Shown one piece after another: positions 1 through 8,220 of a stretch of DNA of 64,000 nucleotides (the stretch's first letter is position 1; each line of letters starts with the position of its first letter). The DNA lies in assembly GCF_000720635.1 (NCBI RefSeq), contig NZ_JOCF01000004.1, positions 62,001-126,000 of the forward strand, given 5' to 3'. Under the pieces are notes generated by a model, which saw only the letters and a program-made list of their open reading frames with translations, searched no databases and was not told the origin of the DNA. Both the position numbers and the translations under genes were made by a program. This DNA is from Streptomyces sp. NRRL WC-3742 (GTDB lineage: Bacteria > Actinomycetota > Actinomycetes > Streptomycetales > Streptomycetaceae).

Positions 1-395
1 TCCGAGCAGATCAGCAGCCGGGCGCCGGGGGAGTGGAGGCGGCCGATCGCGGCGCAGAGCCCGTCGAGGAAGGTCAGCGAGAGGCGCTCGCCCTCGTCGG
101 GCAGGTGGCCCAGGACCTTGGCCGGGTTGGGGGACTTGCAGGGGAAGCCGGGCAGGGTGAGGAGGATCGGCTCGCCGGCGCGGACGAAGGCGGCGATCCG
201 CGCGAGCTGCAGCGGGAAGTGCTCGGGACGGGCCTGCGCCCCGGGGTCACTGGCGCGCCGGTGGGGCAGCAGCAGGGCGAGGACGCGGGCGGCGAGGCGC
301 ATCGGCTCGTCGGGGCGGTCGGCGGGGTCGGGGCGGGCGGGGATCGCGTCGGGGCGGGTCGGGGCCGGGGGGGTCGGGGCGGTGGCGAGGGGCAT
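1..395 (-). CDS. Isonitrile (isocyanide) synthase, PvcA/DIT1 family, N-terminal part
   Basis: The gene starts with ATG at 395, is read leftward and runs off the window; 131 codons are visible. After a Pro/Ala/Asp-rich leader of about 32 residues, the protein carries the family signature PGFPCKSPNPAKVLGHLPD at about residue 85, followed by GERLSLTFLDGLC and the start of the ICSDGR-type strand (RLLICSD). Enzymes of this family convert the amine of an aromatic amino acid, typically Tyr or Trp, into an isonitrile using ribulose-5-phosphate as carbon donor. An AAGGA ribosome site lies about 12 bases upstream. A P450 gene ends 49 bases upstream on the same strand with an MFS exporter before it, so the three look like one operon. 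Catalytic residues and substrate cannot be read because the C-terminal half is missing. The family call is firm, the substrate unknown. Confidence 0.88.
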   Translation of the reverse strand, partial: MPLATAPTPPAPTRPDAIPARPDPADRPDEPMRLAARVLALLLPHRRASDPGAQARPEHFPLQLARIAAFVRAGEPILLTLPGFPCKSPNPAKVLGHLPDEGERLSLTFLDGLCAAIGRLHSPGARLLICS

Positions 396-444
396 GGTGT
401 GTGGGGTCCTTCGGGATGGTCTTTACGGGAGGGGGCTGTCGGCG

Positions 445-1788
445 TCAGCGGCGCCGGTCGTACGCGACGGGGAGCCGGTCGACACCCCGCGCCAGGACGG
501 CGGGGATCCAGGTGAGGTCGTCCAGCCCGTCGCCGGGTTCGGCCGAGGGGCGCAAGCCGGGCAGGCGGGTGAGCAGGGTGGCGACGGCGATCTGGAGTTC
601 GGCCCGGGCGAGGGCCGCGCCCGGGCAGTAGTGGATGCCGTGGCCGAAGGCCAGATGGGCGTTGGGGGTGCGGTCGAGGTCGAGCCGGTCGGCGTCGGGG
701 AACCGGGTCTCGTCGCGGTTGGCGGCGCAGAGCGAGACGATCACCGAGTCCCCGGCGGGGACGGTGGTGCCGAACAGGTCGGAGTCCTCGGCGAAGAACC
801 GCCAGGTGGTGAGCTCGAACGCGGCGTCGTGGCGCAGCAGTTCCTCCACCGCCCGGGCGAGCGCGCCGTCGCCGCCGTCCGGCCCGTTTTCCAACCGCTG
901 GCGCAGGCTCGCGAGTTGGGCGGGGTGGCGCAGCAAAGTGACCAGCATGGTGGTGATCTGGTTGGTGACCGGCTCCTGGCCCGCGACCAGCAGCTGGAAG
1001 ACCATCGAGTCGAGCTCGGCGCGGCTCAACTCGCCTTCGTCGTGGGCCTCGACGAGTCGGCCGAGCAGGTCCTCACCGGCCGTCCAGCCGGGTTCGGCGC
1101 GGTCGGCGCGGTCGATGCGGTCGGCGCGCTTGCGGGCGACCACCTCGGCGATGTACGTCTGAAGGCCCCGCAGCCGCGCCTCGTACGCGGGCCGGGCGGG
1201 GTCGTTCGGGCCGACCGGCTGGACGACCTTGCCCCAGTCGCGGTCGAAGCGCGCCGCCAACCCGGCGGGCAGGCCGATGACTTCGGCGAGCACCCGGAAG
1301 GGGTAGTGGGCGGCGAACCCGGCGACCAGGTCGGCGCCGCCGTCGGCGGGCAGGGCGTCCACCAGCTCGTCCGCGAGACGCTGCAGTCGCGGTCGCAGGG
1401 CCTCCACCCGGCGCGGGGCGAAGGCGTCCAGCACGAGGCGGCGCATGGACGTGTGCTTGGGCGGGTCCTGGTGCAGGAGGTGGACCTGCAGTTCGGAGTG
1501 CTGCGGCTCGGGCATGATCGACGCCAGCGCGCGCCAGTTCGCGTTCCCCAGCGCGTGGTTCTTGCCCAGGCGCGGGTCGTTGAGGGCCGCGTGGGCGGCC
1601 TGGTGGCCGGTGACCAGCCAGGCGTGGATGCCGCTGGGGAACTCCACCCGGTGCACGGGACCGGCCTCGCGCAGCCGCCGGTAGAGCGGGTACGGGTCGC
1701 GCTTGTACTCCGCACCGTACAGCGGCACGGGATCGGCGCCGCCGCCGGTGTACGGGCAGCGCGGGGCCTGGGCGGGATGGTCGTGCAT
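445..1788 (-). CDS. Cytochrome P450, likely tailoring enzyme of the isonitrile operon
   Basis: A 447-residue soluble bacterial P450 of CYP107-like layout. The heme-binding loop reads FGHGIHYCPGAALARAE near residue 385, the K-helix ExxR is in AVEELLRHD, and the I-helix reads VAGQEPVTNQ near residue 272. The usual acid-alcohol pair (AGxET/DT) is altered here: the Glu is present but the following Thr is Pro. That change recurs in some biosynthetic P450s and can mean non-standard oxygen activation. ATG at 1788 has a strong GGAGGAG site. It lies between the MFS exporter gene (1842-3203) and the isonitrile synthase gene, all leftward, so it probably oxidises or couples the isonitrile product. Substrate is not inferable from sequence alone. 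Confidence 0.93.
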   Translation of the reverse strand: MHDHPAQAPRCPYTGGGADPVPLYGAEYKRDPYPLYRRLREAGPVHRVEFPSGIHAWLVTGHQAAHAALNDPRLGKNHALGNANWRALASIMPEPQHSELQVHLLHQDPPKHTSMRRLVLDAFAPRRVEALRPRLQRLADELVDALPADGGADLVAGFAAHYPFRVLAEVIGLPAGLAARFDRDWGKVVQPVGPNDPARPAYEARLRGLQTYIAEVVARKRADRIDRADRAEPGWTAGEDLLGRLVEAHDEGELSRAELDSMVFQLLVAGQEPVTNQITTMLVTLLRHPAQLASLRQRLENGPDGGDGALARAVEELLRHDAAFELTTWRFFAEDSDLFGTTVPAGDSVIVSLCAANRDETRFPDADRLDLDRTPNAHLAFGHGIHYCPGAALARAELQIAVATLLTRLPGLRPSAEPGDGLDDLTWIPAVLARGVDRLPVAYDRRR

Positions 1789-1823
1789 GGGGGTGCTCCT
1801 CCGGTACGCGGGGGGTCGGGGCG

Positions 1824-1855
1824 GGTCAGGTGGTCAGGTGGTCAGGTGGTCAGGG
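1824..1855. repeat. 8-bp tandem array at the MFS stop codon
   Basis: Four copies of the octamer ggtcaggt (the last is ggtcaggg) in direct tandem. Read on the minus strand the unit is accTGAcc, and the stop codon of the MFS gene (1842-1844) is one of these TGAs. This is one of several short arrays in the window that include a stop codon. Confidence 0.85.
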
Positions 1856-3203
1856 GCGGGCGCCGGGCGAGCAGCGCGACGGCCGTGGCGGCGAGCAGGG
1901 CGGCGAGGGCCAGGCCCGTACGGGCGGTGGCGGCCGCCGCCGTCGCCGTGGCGAGGGCGGGGCCGAGGGCGAACCCGAGGCTGCGGCACAGCTGGACGGC
2001 GGAACCGGCGGTGGCCAGGCGCCCCGGCGGCGCGGCGGACATCGCCAGCGCCTGGGTGGGGCCGCCGTTGAGTCCCATCCCGGCGCCGGCCAGAGCGAGC
2101 CGCCAGGCGATCTGCGGGCCGTCCCAGCCGGGGTCCAGCGGCACGAGCAGGGCCAGCCCGAGGGCGGTGACGGCGGCGCCGGTGAGCGCCGTCGGTCGGG
2201 CGCCCCAGCGGTCGGCCAGCCGCCCGCCGACCCGTCCGGCCAGCACCATGCCGAGCGGGAAGGCCAGCATGGTCAGCGCGGTGGCGGTCGCGCTCTCACC
2301 ACGCGGGCCGCGCAGCTGCTGGGCCAGGAGGTAGTGGCAGGCGGCGAATCCGGCGGCGAGACAGAGTACGGAGGCGTCGGTCGCGGCCGTCCCGCCCGTG
2401 TGCAGCAGCTGCGCGAGCGGCCGCCCGCCGGGGCGGCGCAGCCACAGGAGGACCAGCGGTGCGGCGGGCAGCGCGAGCAGCAGCCACTGCGGCGCCCTCG
2501 GGGCGAGGGTGAGGCCGAGCAGTACGGCGGCGACGGCGGCGCCGATCAGCGCCGCGTCGCCGAGCGAGTCGCGCCCGGGCGCGCGCAGCCGTCCGTTCCC
2601 AGGGGCGTGGCGGTGGACGATCAGGGCGGCGGCCAGGCAGACGGGCAGCTTGACGAGGAAGACCGCCCGCCAGCCGAAGTGGTCGAGCAGCAGCCCGCCG
2701 ACGACCGGCCCGGTGACGGCGCCGAGCGGCCCGAGGGTCGCGGGCACGCTCATCGCCCGGCCGCGCAGCTCGGGCCGGACGGAGGTGGCGGCGAGCACCG
2801 GCATCAGGACGAACAGCACGGCGGCGAAGGCCCCTTGGGCCAGCCGGGCGGCGATCAGCCACCAGGCCCAGGGGGCGATCGCCGCGAGCGCGCTGCACGC
2901 GGCGAACCCGGTCACGGCCGGCAGCAGCGCGGGCCTGGTGCCCACCCGGTCGAGCCACCGCCCGGCGGGCAGCAGCAGGGCGACGAGCGGGAGTTGGTAG
3001 CCGAGCGCGGCCCACTGGGCGAGGCCGGCGGAGACGTGCAGGCCCGTGGCGATGTCGGTGAGCGCGAGGTTGACCACGTTCATGTCGAGCATCGCGACGA
3101 AGGAGAGCAGGCCGGCGGCGACGACCAGGATCCAGCGGTCCGGCTCGGGGGCGATCTGACGGTTCGTCAGATCGGTGGGTATCGGATGCTGCGGAGCCGT
3201 CAT
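1842..3203 (-). CDS. MFS drug/metabolite exporter (DHA2-like)
   Basis: A 453-residue polytopic membrane protein with about 12-14 hydrophobic segments. The MFS motif A follows the second segment as GRWLDRVGTRPALL. The N-terminus is cytoplasmic (MTAPQHPIPTDL) and the first helix contains LDMNVVNLALTDI, typical of EmrB/QacA-type proton-driven drug exporters. ATG at 3203 is preceded by GGAGGG. It is the first gene of a leftward set with the P450 and isonitrile synthase, so export of the isonitrile product or self-resistance is the likely role (inference). Codons 11-17 contain a perfect 9-bp inverted repeat (3153-3161 with 3165-3173), noted separately. Confidence 0.9.
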   Translation of the reverse strand: MTAPQHPIPTDLTNRQIAPEPDRWILVVAAGLLSFVAMLDMNVVNLALTDIATGLHVSAGLAQWAALGYQLPLVALLLPAGRWLDRVGTRPALLPAVTGFAACSALAAIAPWAWWLIAARLAQGAFAAVLFVLMPVLAATSVRPELRGRAMSVPATLGPLGAVTGPVVGGLLLDHFGWRAVFLVKLPVCLAAALIVHRHAPGNGRLRAPGRDSLGDAALIGAAVAAVLLGLTLAPRAPQWLLLALPAAPLVLLWLRRPGGRPLAQLLHTGGTAATDASVLCLAAGFAACHYLLAQQLRGPRGESATATALTMLAFPLGMVLAGRVGGRLADRWGARPTALTGAAVTALGLALLVPLDPGWDGPQIAWRLALAGAGMGLNGGPTQALAMSAAPPGRLATAGSAVQLCRSLGFALGPALATATAAAATARTGLALAALLAATAVALLARRPPLTT

Positions 3204-3454
3204 GGAGCCCTCCGTTCGGATGCCGCTTCGGACCTGGGCGCCGCCTCGGCGGCGGGGTCCGGTACAGCAGTCGGGGGAGGGGCGGCCCGGGTTCCGAACA
3301 GGTGACGGATTTCTGCCCGGGCCGACGGCGAACAGATGTCAGCGAACGCCTTTCAGATGACAGCGAACAGATGACAGCTGGCATCAGCTGTCATCTGTTC
3401 GCTGAAATCCGTCCGCCGCCGACCGTCCGCCGCACCCCGGTTCGGCAGCCCGGC
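3204..3454. other. Gap between sigma-factor and exporter genes
   Basis: Holds the promoter region of the leftward exporter-P450-isonitrile operon and the heptamer hairpin at 3361-3404. No open reading frame here has a convincing ribosome site or codon use. Confidence 0.6.
3310..3410. repeat. Heptamer-repeat hairpin element 1
   Basis: Degenerate 7-bp units (gaacaga, tgtcagc, tgacagc) lead into a perfect 20-bp inverted repeat, 3361-3380 pairing with 3385-3404 around the loop gcat. It lies 50 bases past the stop of the ECF sigma gene and upstream of the exporter gene, so it can act as the sigma gene's transcription terminator. There is no U-tract. Confidence 0.85.
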
Positions 3455-4024
3455 TCAGCAGGCCGCCGCGAACTCCCCGCGCTCGGCGGCGCGCAGCCGG
3501 GCGACCAGTTCCTCCCGTGCCCGCGCCACCCGGGAGCGGACGGTCCCGACCGGGCACCCGGCCACGGCGGCGGCCTCCGCGTAGCTGAGGCCGAGCACCT
3601 GCGTGAGCACGAACGCCTCCCGGCGCTGGGCGGGCACCCGGTCGAGCAGGTCGTCGAGGGCGACCCCGTCCTCGAACCCGGCGGCCGGCGCGGCCCCCGC
3701 GCCCTGACGCTCCGCCGCCTCCTGCCAGTCCGGCAGCACGGCGAGGCGTGGTCGGGCCGCCGCCGTGCGGTAGCGGTCGACCACCGTGCGCCGCGCGATC
3801 GACAGCAGCCAGGTGCGCGCCGAGGAGCGGCCCGCGAACGAGGGCAGGCCGCGCAGTGCGCGCAGGAAGGTCTCCTGGGCGAGGTCGTCGGCGGACTGGA
3901 CGTCGGTGAGGTGGGCGACGAACCGCCACACGTCCCGCTGGGTGGCCCGGACGAACGCCTCGACGTCGGCGGCCCGCCCGCCACGGGCGCTCAGCGCGAG
4001 CGCGGTGAGCTGGTCGTCATCCAC
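3455..4024 (-). CDS. ECF-type RNA polymerase sigma factor
   Basis: A 189-residue sigma-70 factor with only regions 2 and 4. Region 2 includes VQSADDLAQETFLRAL (residues about 42-57) and region 4 includes LSYAEAAAVAGCPVGTVRSRV (about 145-165) with its helix-turn-helix. The GTG start at 4024 is set by a GGAGG seven bases upstream. A small zinc-finger protein gene starts 55 bp away on the opposite strand. ECF factors of this size redirect RNA polymerase in response to envelope, metal or redox signals. The arrangement resembles SigC-like loci of actinobacteria, but the signal cannot be told from sequence. The heptamer hairpin at 3361-3404 is its likely terminator. Confidence 0.93.
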   Translation of the reverse strand: MDDDQLTALALSARGGRAADVEAFVRATQRDVWRFVAHLTDVQSADDLAQETFLRALRGLPSFAGRSSARTWLLSIARRTVVDRYRTAAARPRLAVLPDWQEAAERQGAGAAPAAGFEDGVALDDLLDRVPAQRREAFVLTQVLGLSYAEAAAVAGCPVGTVRSRVARAREELVARLRAAERGEFAAAC

Positions 4025-4079
4025 GGTCGCCTCCCACCCGGCCGGTCCGAACGCGGCCGCCGTGCGGGACGATGGTCAG

Positions 4080-4334
4080 ATGAGATGCGCGCAGTTCCGT
4101 ACCGCCCTGTCCGCTCGCCTCGACGGCGAGCCGACCGGTCTGCCGGAGCCCCGGCTGGACAAGCACCTCGCGCGCTGCCCCGGCTGTCGCACCTGGCAGG
4201 AGGAGGCCGAGCGGCTGCGCGTCCGTACGGCCGCCACCGCTGCGGGCACGGCCGACGGTCCGGACGAGCGGTGGACGGCCGGACTGCTGGCCCGGCTGGC
4301 CGACGAGCCGGCAGAAGAAGGCAGGGAGAAGTAG
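4080..4334 (+). CDS. Small zinc-finger (zf-HC2) anti-sigma-like protein
   Basis: An 84-residue soluble protein with the ZAS zinc motif HLARCPGC. Potential ligands are Cys3, His29, Cys33 and Cys36, the same spacing as in the redox anti-sigma factor RsrA. It has no membrane segment, so it would be a cytoplasmic anti-sigma factor. It is divergent from the ECF sigma gene rather than downstream of it, which is unusual for a cognate pair, but the 55-bp spacing implies a shared control region. No ribosome site precedes ATG 4080 and a gaac...cgat pair lies about 32 and 11 bases upstream, so a leaderless, possibly sigma-autoregulated start is possible (weak). Confidence 0.8.
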   Translation: MRCAQFRTALSARLDGEPTGLPEPRLDKHLARCPGCRTWQEEAERLRVRTAATAAGTADGPDERWTAGLLARLADEPAEEGREK

Positions 4335-4589
4335 GGCGCCGGCCGGAGCCGGTGCGCCGTGATGGTCAGACATGTGAAGGTCCCGAGGGGAGGGCTGGCT
4401 GCGGCGCCGCCACACGGCGACACCGTCGGCATCCAGGGGCACGCGCCACCGCGCCTCCCGTGAAGGGACGGCCGACGGCGGAGCCCGGGCCCGGTCACCA
4501 CGGCGGCGCGGGAACGGCGCGGCCGGGCGACGGGGCGACCTGCCCGCCACGGGTGAAGGCTCGGAGGTGAAGGAGCGGCGGCGGGCGCG
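4335..4589. other. Intergenic stretch, nothing recognised
   Basis: About 255 bases between the zinc-finger gene and the convergent Met/His-rich membrane protein gene. It is G+C rich without a clear hairpin, promoter or coding frame. Confidence 0.5.
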
Positions 4590-5507
4590 TCAGCAGGCGA
4601 GGGCGAGCGCCGGCGGCCCGCGCCGGACCACGGCGTGCGTGAGCAGCACCGAACGCGCAGGCCGCACCGACCGGTCGGCGGGCCGGGGCGCAGTCGGCGG
4701 CCGGTAGCCGAACGGGCGCAGGCGCAGCGCCAGCAGCGGAAGCACCACCGCCCCCGCGACCACGGCACCGAGCGCGCCGAACAGCTCGAAGAGCCGCACC
4801 AGCGCGGCGTCCCCGCGCCACAGCAGCAGCGCACAGGCCAGCGCCGCCACCACGTGGGCGGCGAGCATCCCCGCCGACATGCCGTGCGCCATGCCGCCCG
4901 ACGGACCACCCGACAGGCCGTGCGCCGACGACATCCCGTGCCGCATCCCCGACATCCCCGGCATGCCCGACAGCCCCGGCATGCCCGCCATCGCGTGGTG
5001 CATCCCCGCAGCGCCGTGCGGAGCCACCGAGGCCGGCGGCGCGACGCCGGGGTCGAGCCCGGCCATCCGTGCCAGCTCGACGGGGGAGAGCCCGCCCGGC
5101 AGCCGGTCGGGGTTGCACAGCAGAAGCGCGGCCCAGTCGGTGCCCCCGCCTCCGCCTCCGCTCCCGCCGGAGCCGGAGGACCCGGCACGCTGGAAGAGCA
5201 GGTGCAGCGCGCTCTGCGCCACGACCATCCAGACGCTGATCACCGCGAGCCCCCGCCGCTTCCCGGCCAGCAGCCAGGTCGGCAGGAGGACGGCCCCGGC
5301 CGCACCGGCCAGCACCGGCGCCGTGACCCCGGCCCCGCCCATGGCGACGTGCGCGGCGGCGGCCAGCGCCACGCACAGCGCGGCGAAGACCACGGCGCGC
5401 AGCAGGCGTACTCGGTCGGTCATCACGATGGCACTCATCGTCGCACCCGCCCCGCCCGCTGCGCGCCGCACCCTCCGGTGCCGGCTGGTTCCGCTCCGTG
5501 AGACCAT
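4590..5507 (-). CDS. Met/His-rich membrane protein of unknown function
   Basis: Up to 305 residues with about five hydrophobic segments (three in the first 100 residues, two after residue 210). A long extracytoplasmic loop holds a Met/His/Gly-rich stretch (MHHAMAGMPGLSGMPGMSGM and GGMAHGMSAGM). Met- and His-rich loops of this kind often bind copper, so a role in copper handling is a reasonable guess but not shown. Preceding it is a Gly/Ser linker (SSGSGGSGGGGGG). ATG 5507 gives the longest frame; ATG 5438 (MSAIVMTDRV) is an alternative start. The nearby ECF sigma and zinc-finger pair could regulate it (inference). Confidence 0.72.
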   Translation of the reverse strand: MVSRSGTSRHRRVRRAAGGAGATMSAIVMTDRVRLLRAVVFAALCVALAAAAHVAMGGAGVTAPVLAGAAGAVLLPTWLLAGKRRGLAVISVWMVVAQSALHLLFQRAGSSGSGGSGGGGGGTDWAALLLCNPDRLPGGLSPVELARMAGLDPGVAPPASVAPHGAAGMHHAMAGMPGLSGMPGMSGMRHGMSSAHGLSGGPSGGMAHGMSAGMLAAHVVAALACALLLWRGDAALVRLFELFGALGAVVAGAVVLPLLALRLRPFGYRPPTAPRPADRSVRPARSVLLTHAVVRRGPPALALAC

Positions 5508-5531
5508 GCCGCCGCTGCCGGGACCCGGCCG

Positions 5532-6236
5532 TCAGTGCGCCGGTTCCCACACCGCCTGGTCGTGCGCGAACAGCACCCAGCGCGGGGCCGCCTCCGCGAC
5601 CCGGTCCAGCCACGCCGGGTACCCGGGCAGCGGGGGCTCGACCCCGTCGAGTGCCGCGCGCCGGGCCAGCACCCCGTGCCCGTACTCGCTCGCGAAGTCG
5701 TACGCCTGACCCGCCAGCAGCACCGAGCGTCCGCCCGAGCGCTCGACCAGCAGCGACTGGTGGCCCTGGGAGTGCCCGGGCGTCGGCAGCACCCGCACGC
5801 CCGGCCAGATCTCCGCCTCGCCGTCGACCTCGCGGTACTCGGCGCCGGGGAAGTCGACCAGCGCCTCGATGGTGTACCCGCCGCGCCGGGCGACGGCCAG
5901 TTCCGTGCTCTGCACCACCACCGGGGTCCCGGCCAATAGCGGGTTGGCGCCGCAGTGGTCGAAGTGCAGGTGGCAGTTGACCACCAGGTCGATGTCGGAG
6001 ACCGCCACCCCGGCCGCCGCCAGCGCCTCCGGCAGCGGACGGCGGGACGGCCGGTAGTGCGCCTCGGTCTCCGGCTCGCCCGCGCCGATGCCCGTGTCGA
6101 ACAGCAGCAGGCCCTCGGGGCGCCGCACCAGGTACGCGAGCACCGGCTCCACCCGGGGCTCCGGGCCGCCCACTTCGATGGCCGGCCGGACGAAGTAGCC
6201 CAGGTCGAGGCGGCGGATCGGGTGCATCGGCGTCAT
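5532..6236 (-). CDS. Metallo-beta-lactamase-fold hydrolase (lactonase-like)
   Basis: A 234-residue single-domain enzyme. The dizinc motif HLHFDHCG is at about residue 87 and the later metal ligand is in PTPGHSQGHQ (about residue 148), with an AHDQ motif near the C-terminus. The layout is that of AttM/AiiA-type N-acyl-homoserine-lactone lactonases and relatives, so the substrate is likely a lactone or ester, not proven. ATG 6236 is chosen because AGGGG sits just upstream and homology-like sequence starts after MTPMHPIRRLDLG; an upstream ATG at 6299 has no good ribosome site. It is followed closely by the Met/His-rich gene on the same strand. Confidence 0.87.
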   Translation of the reverse strand: MTPMHPIRRLDLGYFVRPAIEVGGPEPRVEPVLAYLVRRPEGLLLFDTGIGAGEPETEAHYRPSRRPLPEALAAAGVAVSDIDLVVNCHLHFDHCGANPLLAGTPVVVQSTELAVARRGGYTIEALVDFPGAEYREVDGEAEIWPGVRVLPTPGHSQGHQSLLVERSGGRSVLLAGQAYDFASEYGHGVLARRAALDGVEPPLPGYPAWLDRVAEAAPRWVLFAHDQAVWEPAH

Positions 6237-6615
6237 CCCCTGTTCGTGTTGCCCGGCACGGGCGGCACGGCACTGCTCATGCCCGCCCCATGCCGTCATG
6301 TCGTCACATCGTCACGTCGTCGTACGGTCGGGGGTGTTGCGGGTGACGTTCGTGCGCCCCCACCGCGCTCCGGCCGCCCCGGGGTACCCCCGCTCCCCGT
6401 GGACGCGCCCCCGCAGGGGCCGCGTCCGCACCCTACCTGTCGACCGTCAGGCCCTCGTCGGCCCGGACCACCTTGACGGCCGGACCGCAGCCGCCGCCGG
6501 ACGCCCGCCGCCCCGGCCGTGGCGCCCCGGTCGTGCCGCTCCGACCGTGCCGCTCCGACCGTGCCGCCCACGCCTGTGGCGGGCGTTACGGCGACCGCCC
6601 GACCCGAGGCGCACA
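6237..6615. other. Divergent promoter region with a 14-bp repeat
   Basis: 379 bases between the lactonase-like gene and the CoA-transferase gene. The only structure seen is a 14-bp tandem (gtgccgctccgacc, 6533-6574: two identical copies and one degenerate copy). The rest is C-rich with no credible gene. Confidence 0.6.
6533..6574. repeat. 14-bp tandem repeat, three units
   Basis: Unit gtgccgctccgacc twice identically, then gtgccgcccacgcc. It sits about 40 bases upstream of the CoA-transferase start. Confidence 0.8.
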
Positions 6616-8067
6616 ATGCCGTCCATGATCGAACCCTCCGCACCCGCGACCGATCCGTCGTCCACCGACCAGGCCGACCCCGCCCCCCTCGCGGCCTTCG
6701 ACGGCCCGACCGCCGACGTCTGGACCGCCCTCGGAGGCCCGGCCGACCTCCTGCGACGGGTGAGCTTCCACGGCCCGCAGGGCGGCCTGCCCTCCGGCCT
6801 GCCGCTGCGCCGCCTCGCCCGGGCCACGGTGGCCGCCTGCTCCCTCGCCGCCGCCGAACTCGCCGCCCGCCGCGGCGCGGGGCCCGTCCCGGCGGTCCGG
6901 GTGGACGAGGGCGCCGTCGCCGCCTCCTTCACCAGCGAGCGCCACCTGACGATCGACGGCCGCAGCCCGGTCGGATTCGCGCCGCTGTCCGGCTTCTGGC
7001 GCACCCTCGACGGCTGGGTCCGCACCCACGCCAACTACCCGCACCACCGCGCCCGGCTGCTCGACGTCCTCGGCCTGCCCTCCGACACCGGGCCCGAACG
7101 CCTCGCCGAGACCCTCGCCGGGCTGCGCGCCGAGGACGTGCAGGAGCGCGCGTACGCGGCGGGGGCGCTCGCCGTGGCCGTCGCGCCGGTGAGCCCCGCC
7201 AGGCACCCCCTGGTCGAGCACCTGCCCGTCGCCGCCTCGAGCCTCGCCCCCGCACCCGTACGACCGCTCGGCGCCGCGCCCGTCGACCGCCCCGCCGCCG
7301 GGGTCCGCGTCCTCGACCTCACCCGGGTCATCTCCGGACCGGTCGCCACCCGCACCCTCGCCCTCCTCGGCGCCGACGTCCTGCGGATCGACTCGCCCCG
7401 GCTGCCCGAGTCCGACGACGCCCACGCCGACACCGGCTTCGGCAAGCGCTCCACCCGCCTCGACCTCGCCGAGCCCGCCGACCGCGCCGTCTTCGAGGAC
7501 CTCCTCGCCACCGCCGACGTGGTCGTCAACGCCTACCGCCCCGGCTCCCTCGACGCCCACGGCCTCGCCCCCGAGGCGCTGTTCGCCCGCCGCCCCGACC
7601 TGATCCTCTCCCAGATCGACGCCTGGGGCTGGAACGGCCCCTGGGCCGGGCGACGCGGCTTCGACAGCCTCGTCCAGGCCGGCGTCGGCATCGCCGCCCA
7701 CGAGGCCGGCCCCGACGGCCGCCCCGGCGCCCTGCCCGCCCAGGCCCTCGACCACGGCACCGGCTACCTCGCCGCCGCCGGCATCCTGCGCGCACTCGCC
7801 GACCGCGCCGCCGGACGCCCCGGCGGCCGCCACCTGCGCCACTCCTTCGCCGGCACCGCCTCCTGGCTGCTGCACGGCATCGCCCCCGAACAGCCGAGCG
7901 CCTCGTACGGCCGGCCCTACGACCCGCAGCCCTGGCTGACCGTCACCGACTCCGCGTACGGGAAGCTGCGCCACGCCCTCCCGCCGATCGGCTACGAGGG
8001 CGCCCCTCGCAACTGGTCGCGTCCGCCCGCCCGTTGGGGTAAGGACGAGGCCGTCTGGCTGGGCTGA
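6616..8067 (+). CDS. Family III CoA-transferase (CaiB/BaiF-like)
   Basis: A 483-residue protein. The C-terminal two thirds carry the class III CoA-transferase core beginning VRVLDLTRVISGPVATRTLALLG (about residues 232-254), then DVLRIDSP and FGKRSTRLDL. The N-terminal 230 residues look like a degenerate half of the same fold (FAPLSGFWRTLDGW), as in the long CoA-transferase variants. These enzymes move CoA between carboxylic acids by way of an enzyme-Asp-CoA intermediate. Start choice: ATG 6616 or ATG 6625 (MIEPSAP); neither has a strong ribosome site. It stands alone, so the acid substrate cannot be guessed. Confidence 0.87.
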   Translation: MPSMIEPSAPATDPSSTDQADPAPLAAFDGPTADVWTALGGPADLLRRVSFHGPQGGLPSGLPLRRLARATVAACSLAAAELAARRGAGPVPAVRVDEGAVAASFTSERHLTIDGRSPVGFAPLSGFWRTLDGWVRTHANYPHHRARLLDVLGLPSDTGPERLAETLAGLRAEDVQERAYAAGALAVAVAPVSPARHPLVEHLPVAASSLAPAPVRPLGAAPVDRPAAGVRVLDLTRVISGPVATRTLALLGADVLRIDSPRLPESDDAHADTGFGKRSTRLDLAEPADRAVFEDLLATADVVVNAYRPGSLDAHGLAPEALFARRPDLILSQIDAWGWNGPWAGRRGFDSLVQAGVGIAAHEAGPDGRPGALPAQALDHGTGYLAAAGILRALADRAAGRPGGRHLRHSFAGTASWLLHGIAPEQPSASYGRPYDPQPWLTVTDSAYGKLRHALPPIGYEGAPRNWSRPPARWGKDEAVWLG

Positions 8068-8220
8068 AAACCGGTGGGCGGTGTCGGCGGCCTCCGACCG
8101 CGTCGCCCGTACGACGACGTCCCGGCCCGCCCACGCCGCCGACTTCACCTGGTTCCGGCAGGCCACCCCGGCCCGGCCGACGCCTACTGCCCCACCCACG
8201 TCCAGGGCCGCCTCGGGTAC

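Noticed and set aside
118..2334. Long plus-strand open frame across the P450 and exporter genes
   Set aside because: It is the G+C-rich shadow of the minus-strand genes, with low-complexity Gly/Val/Arg composition and no ribosome site.
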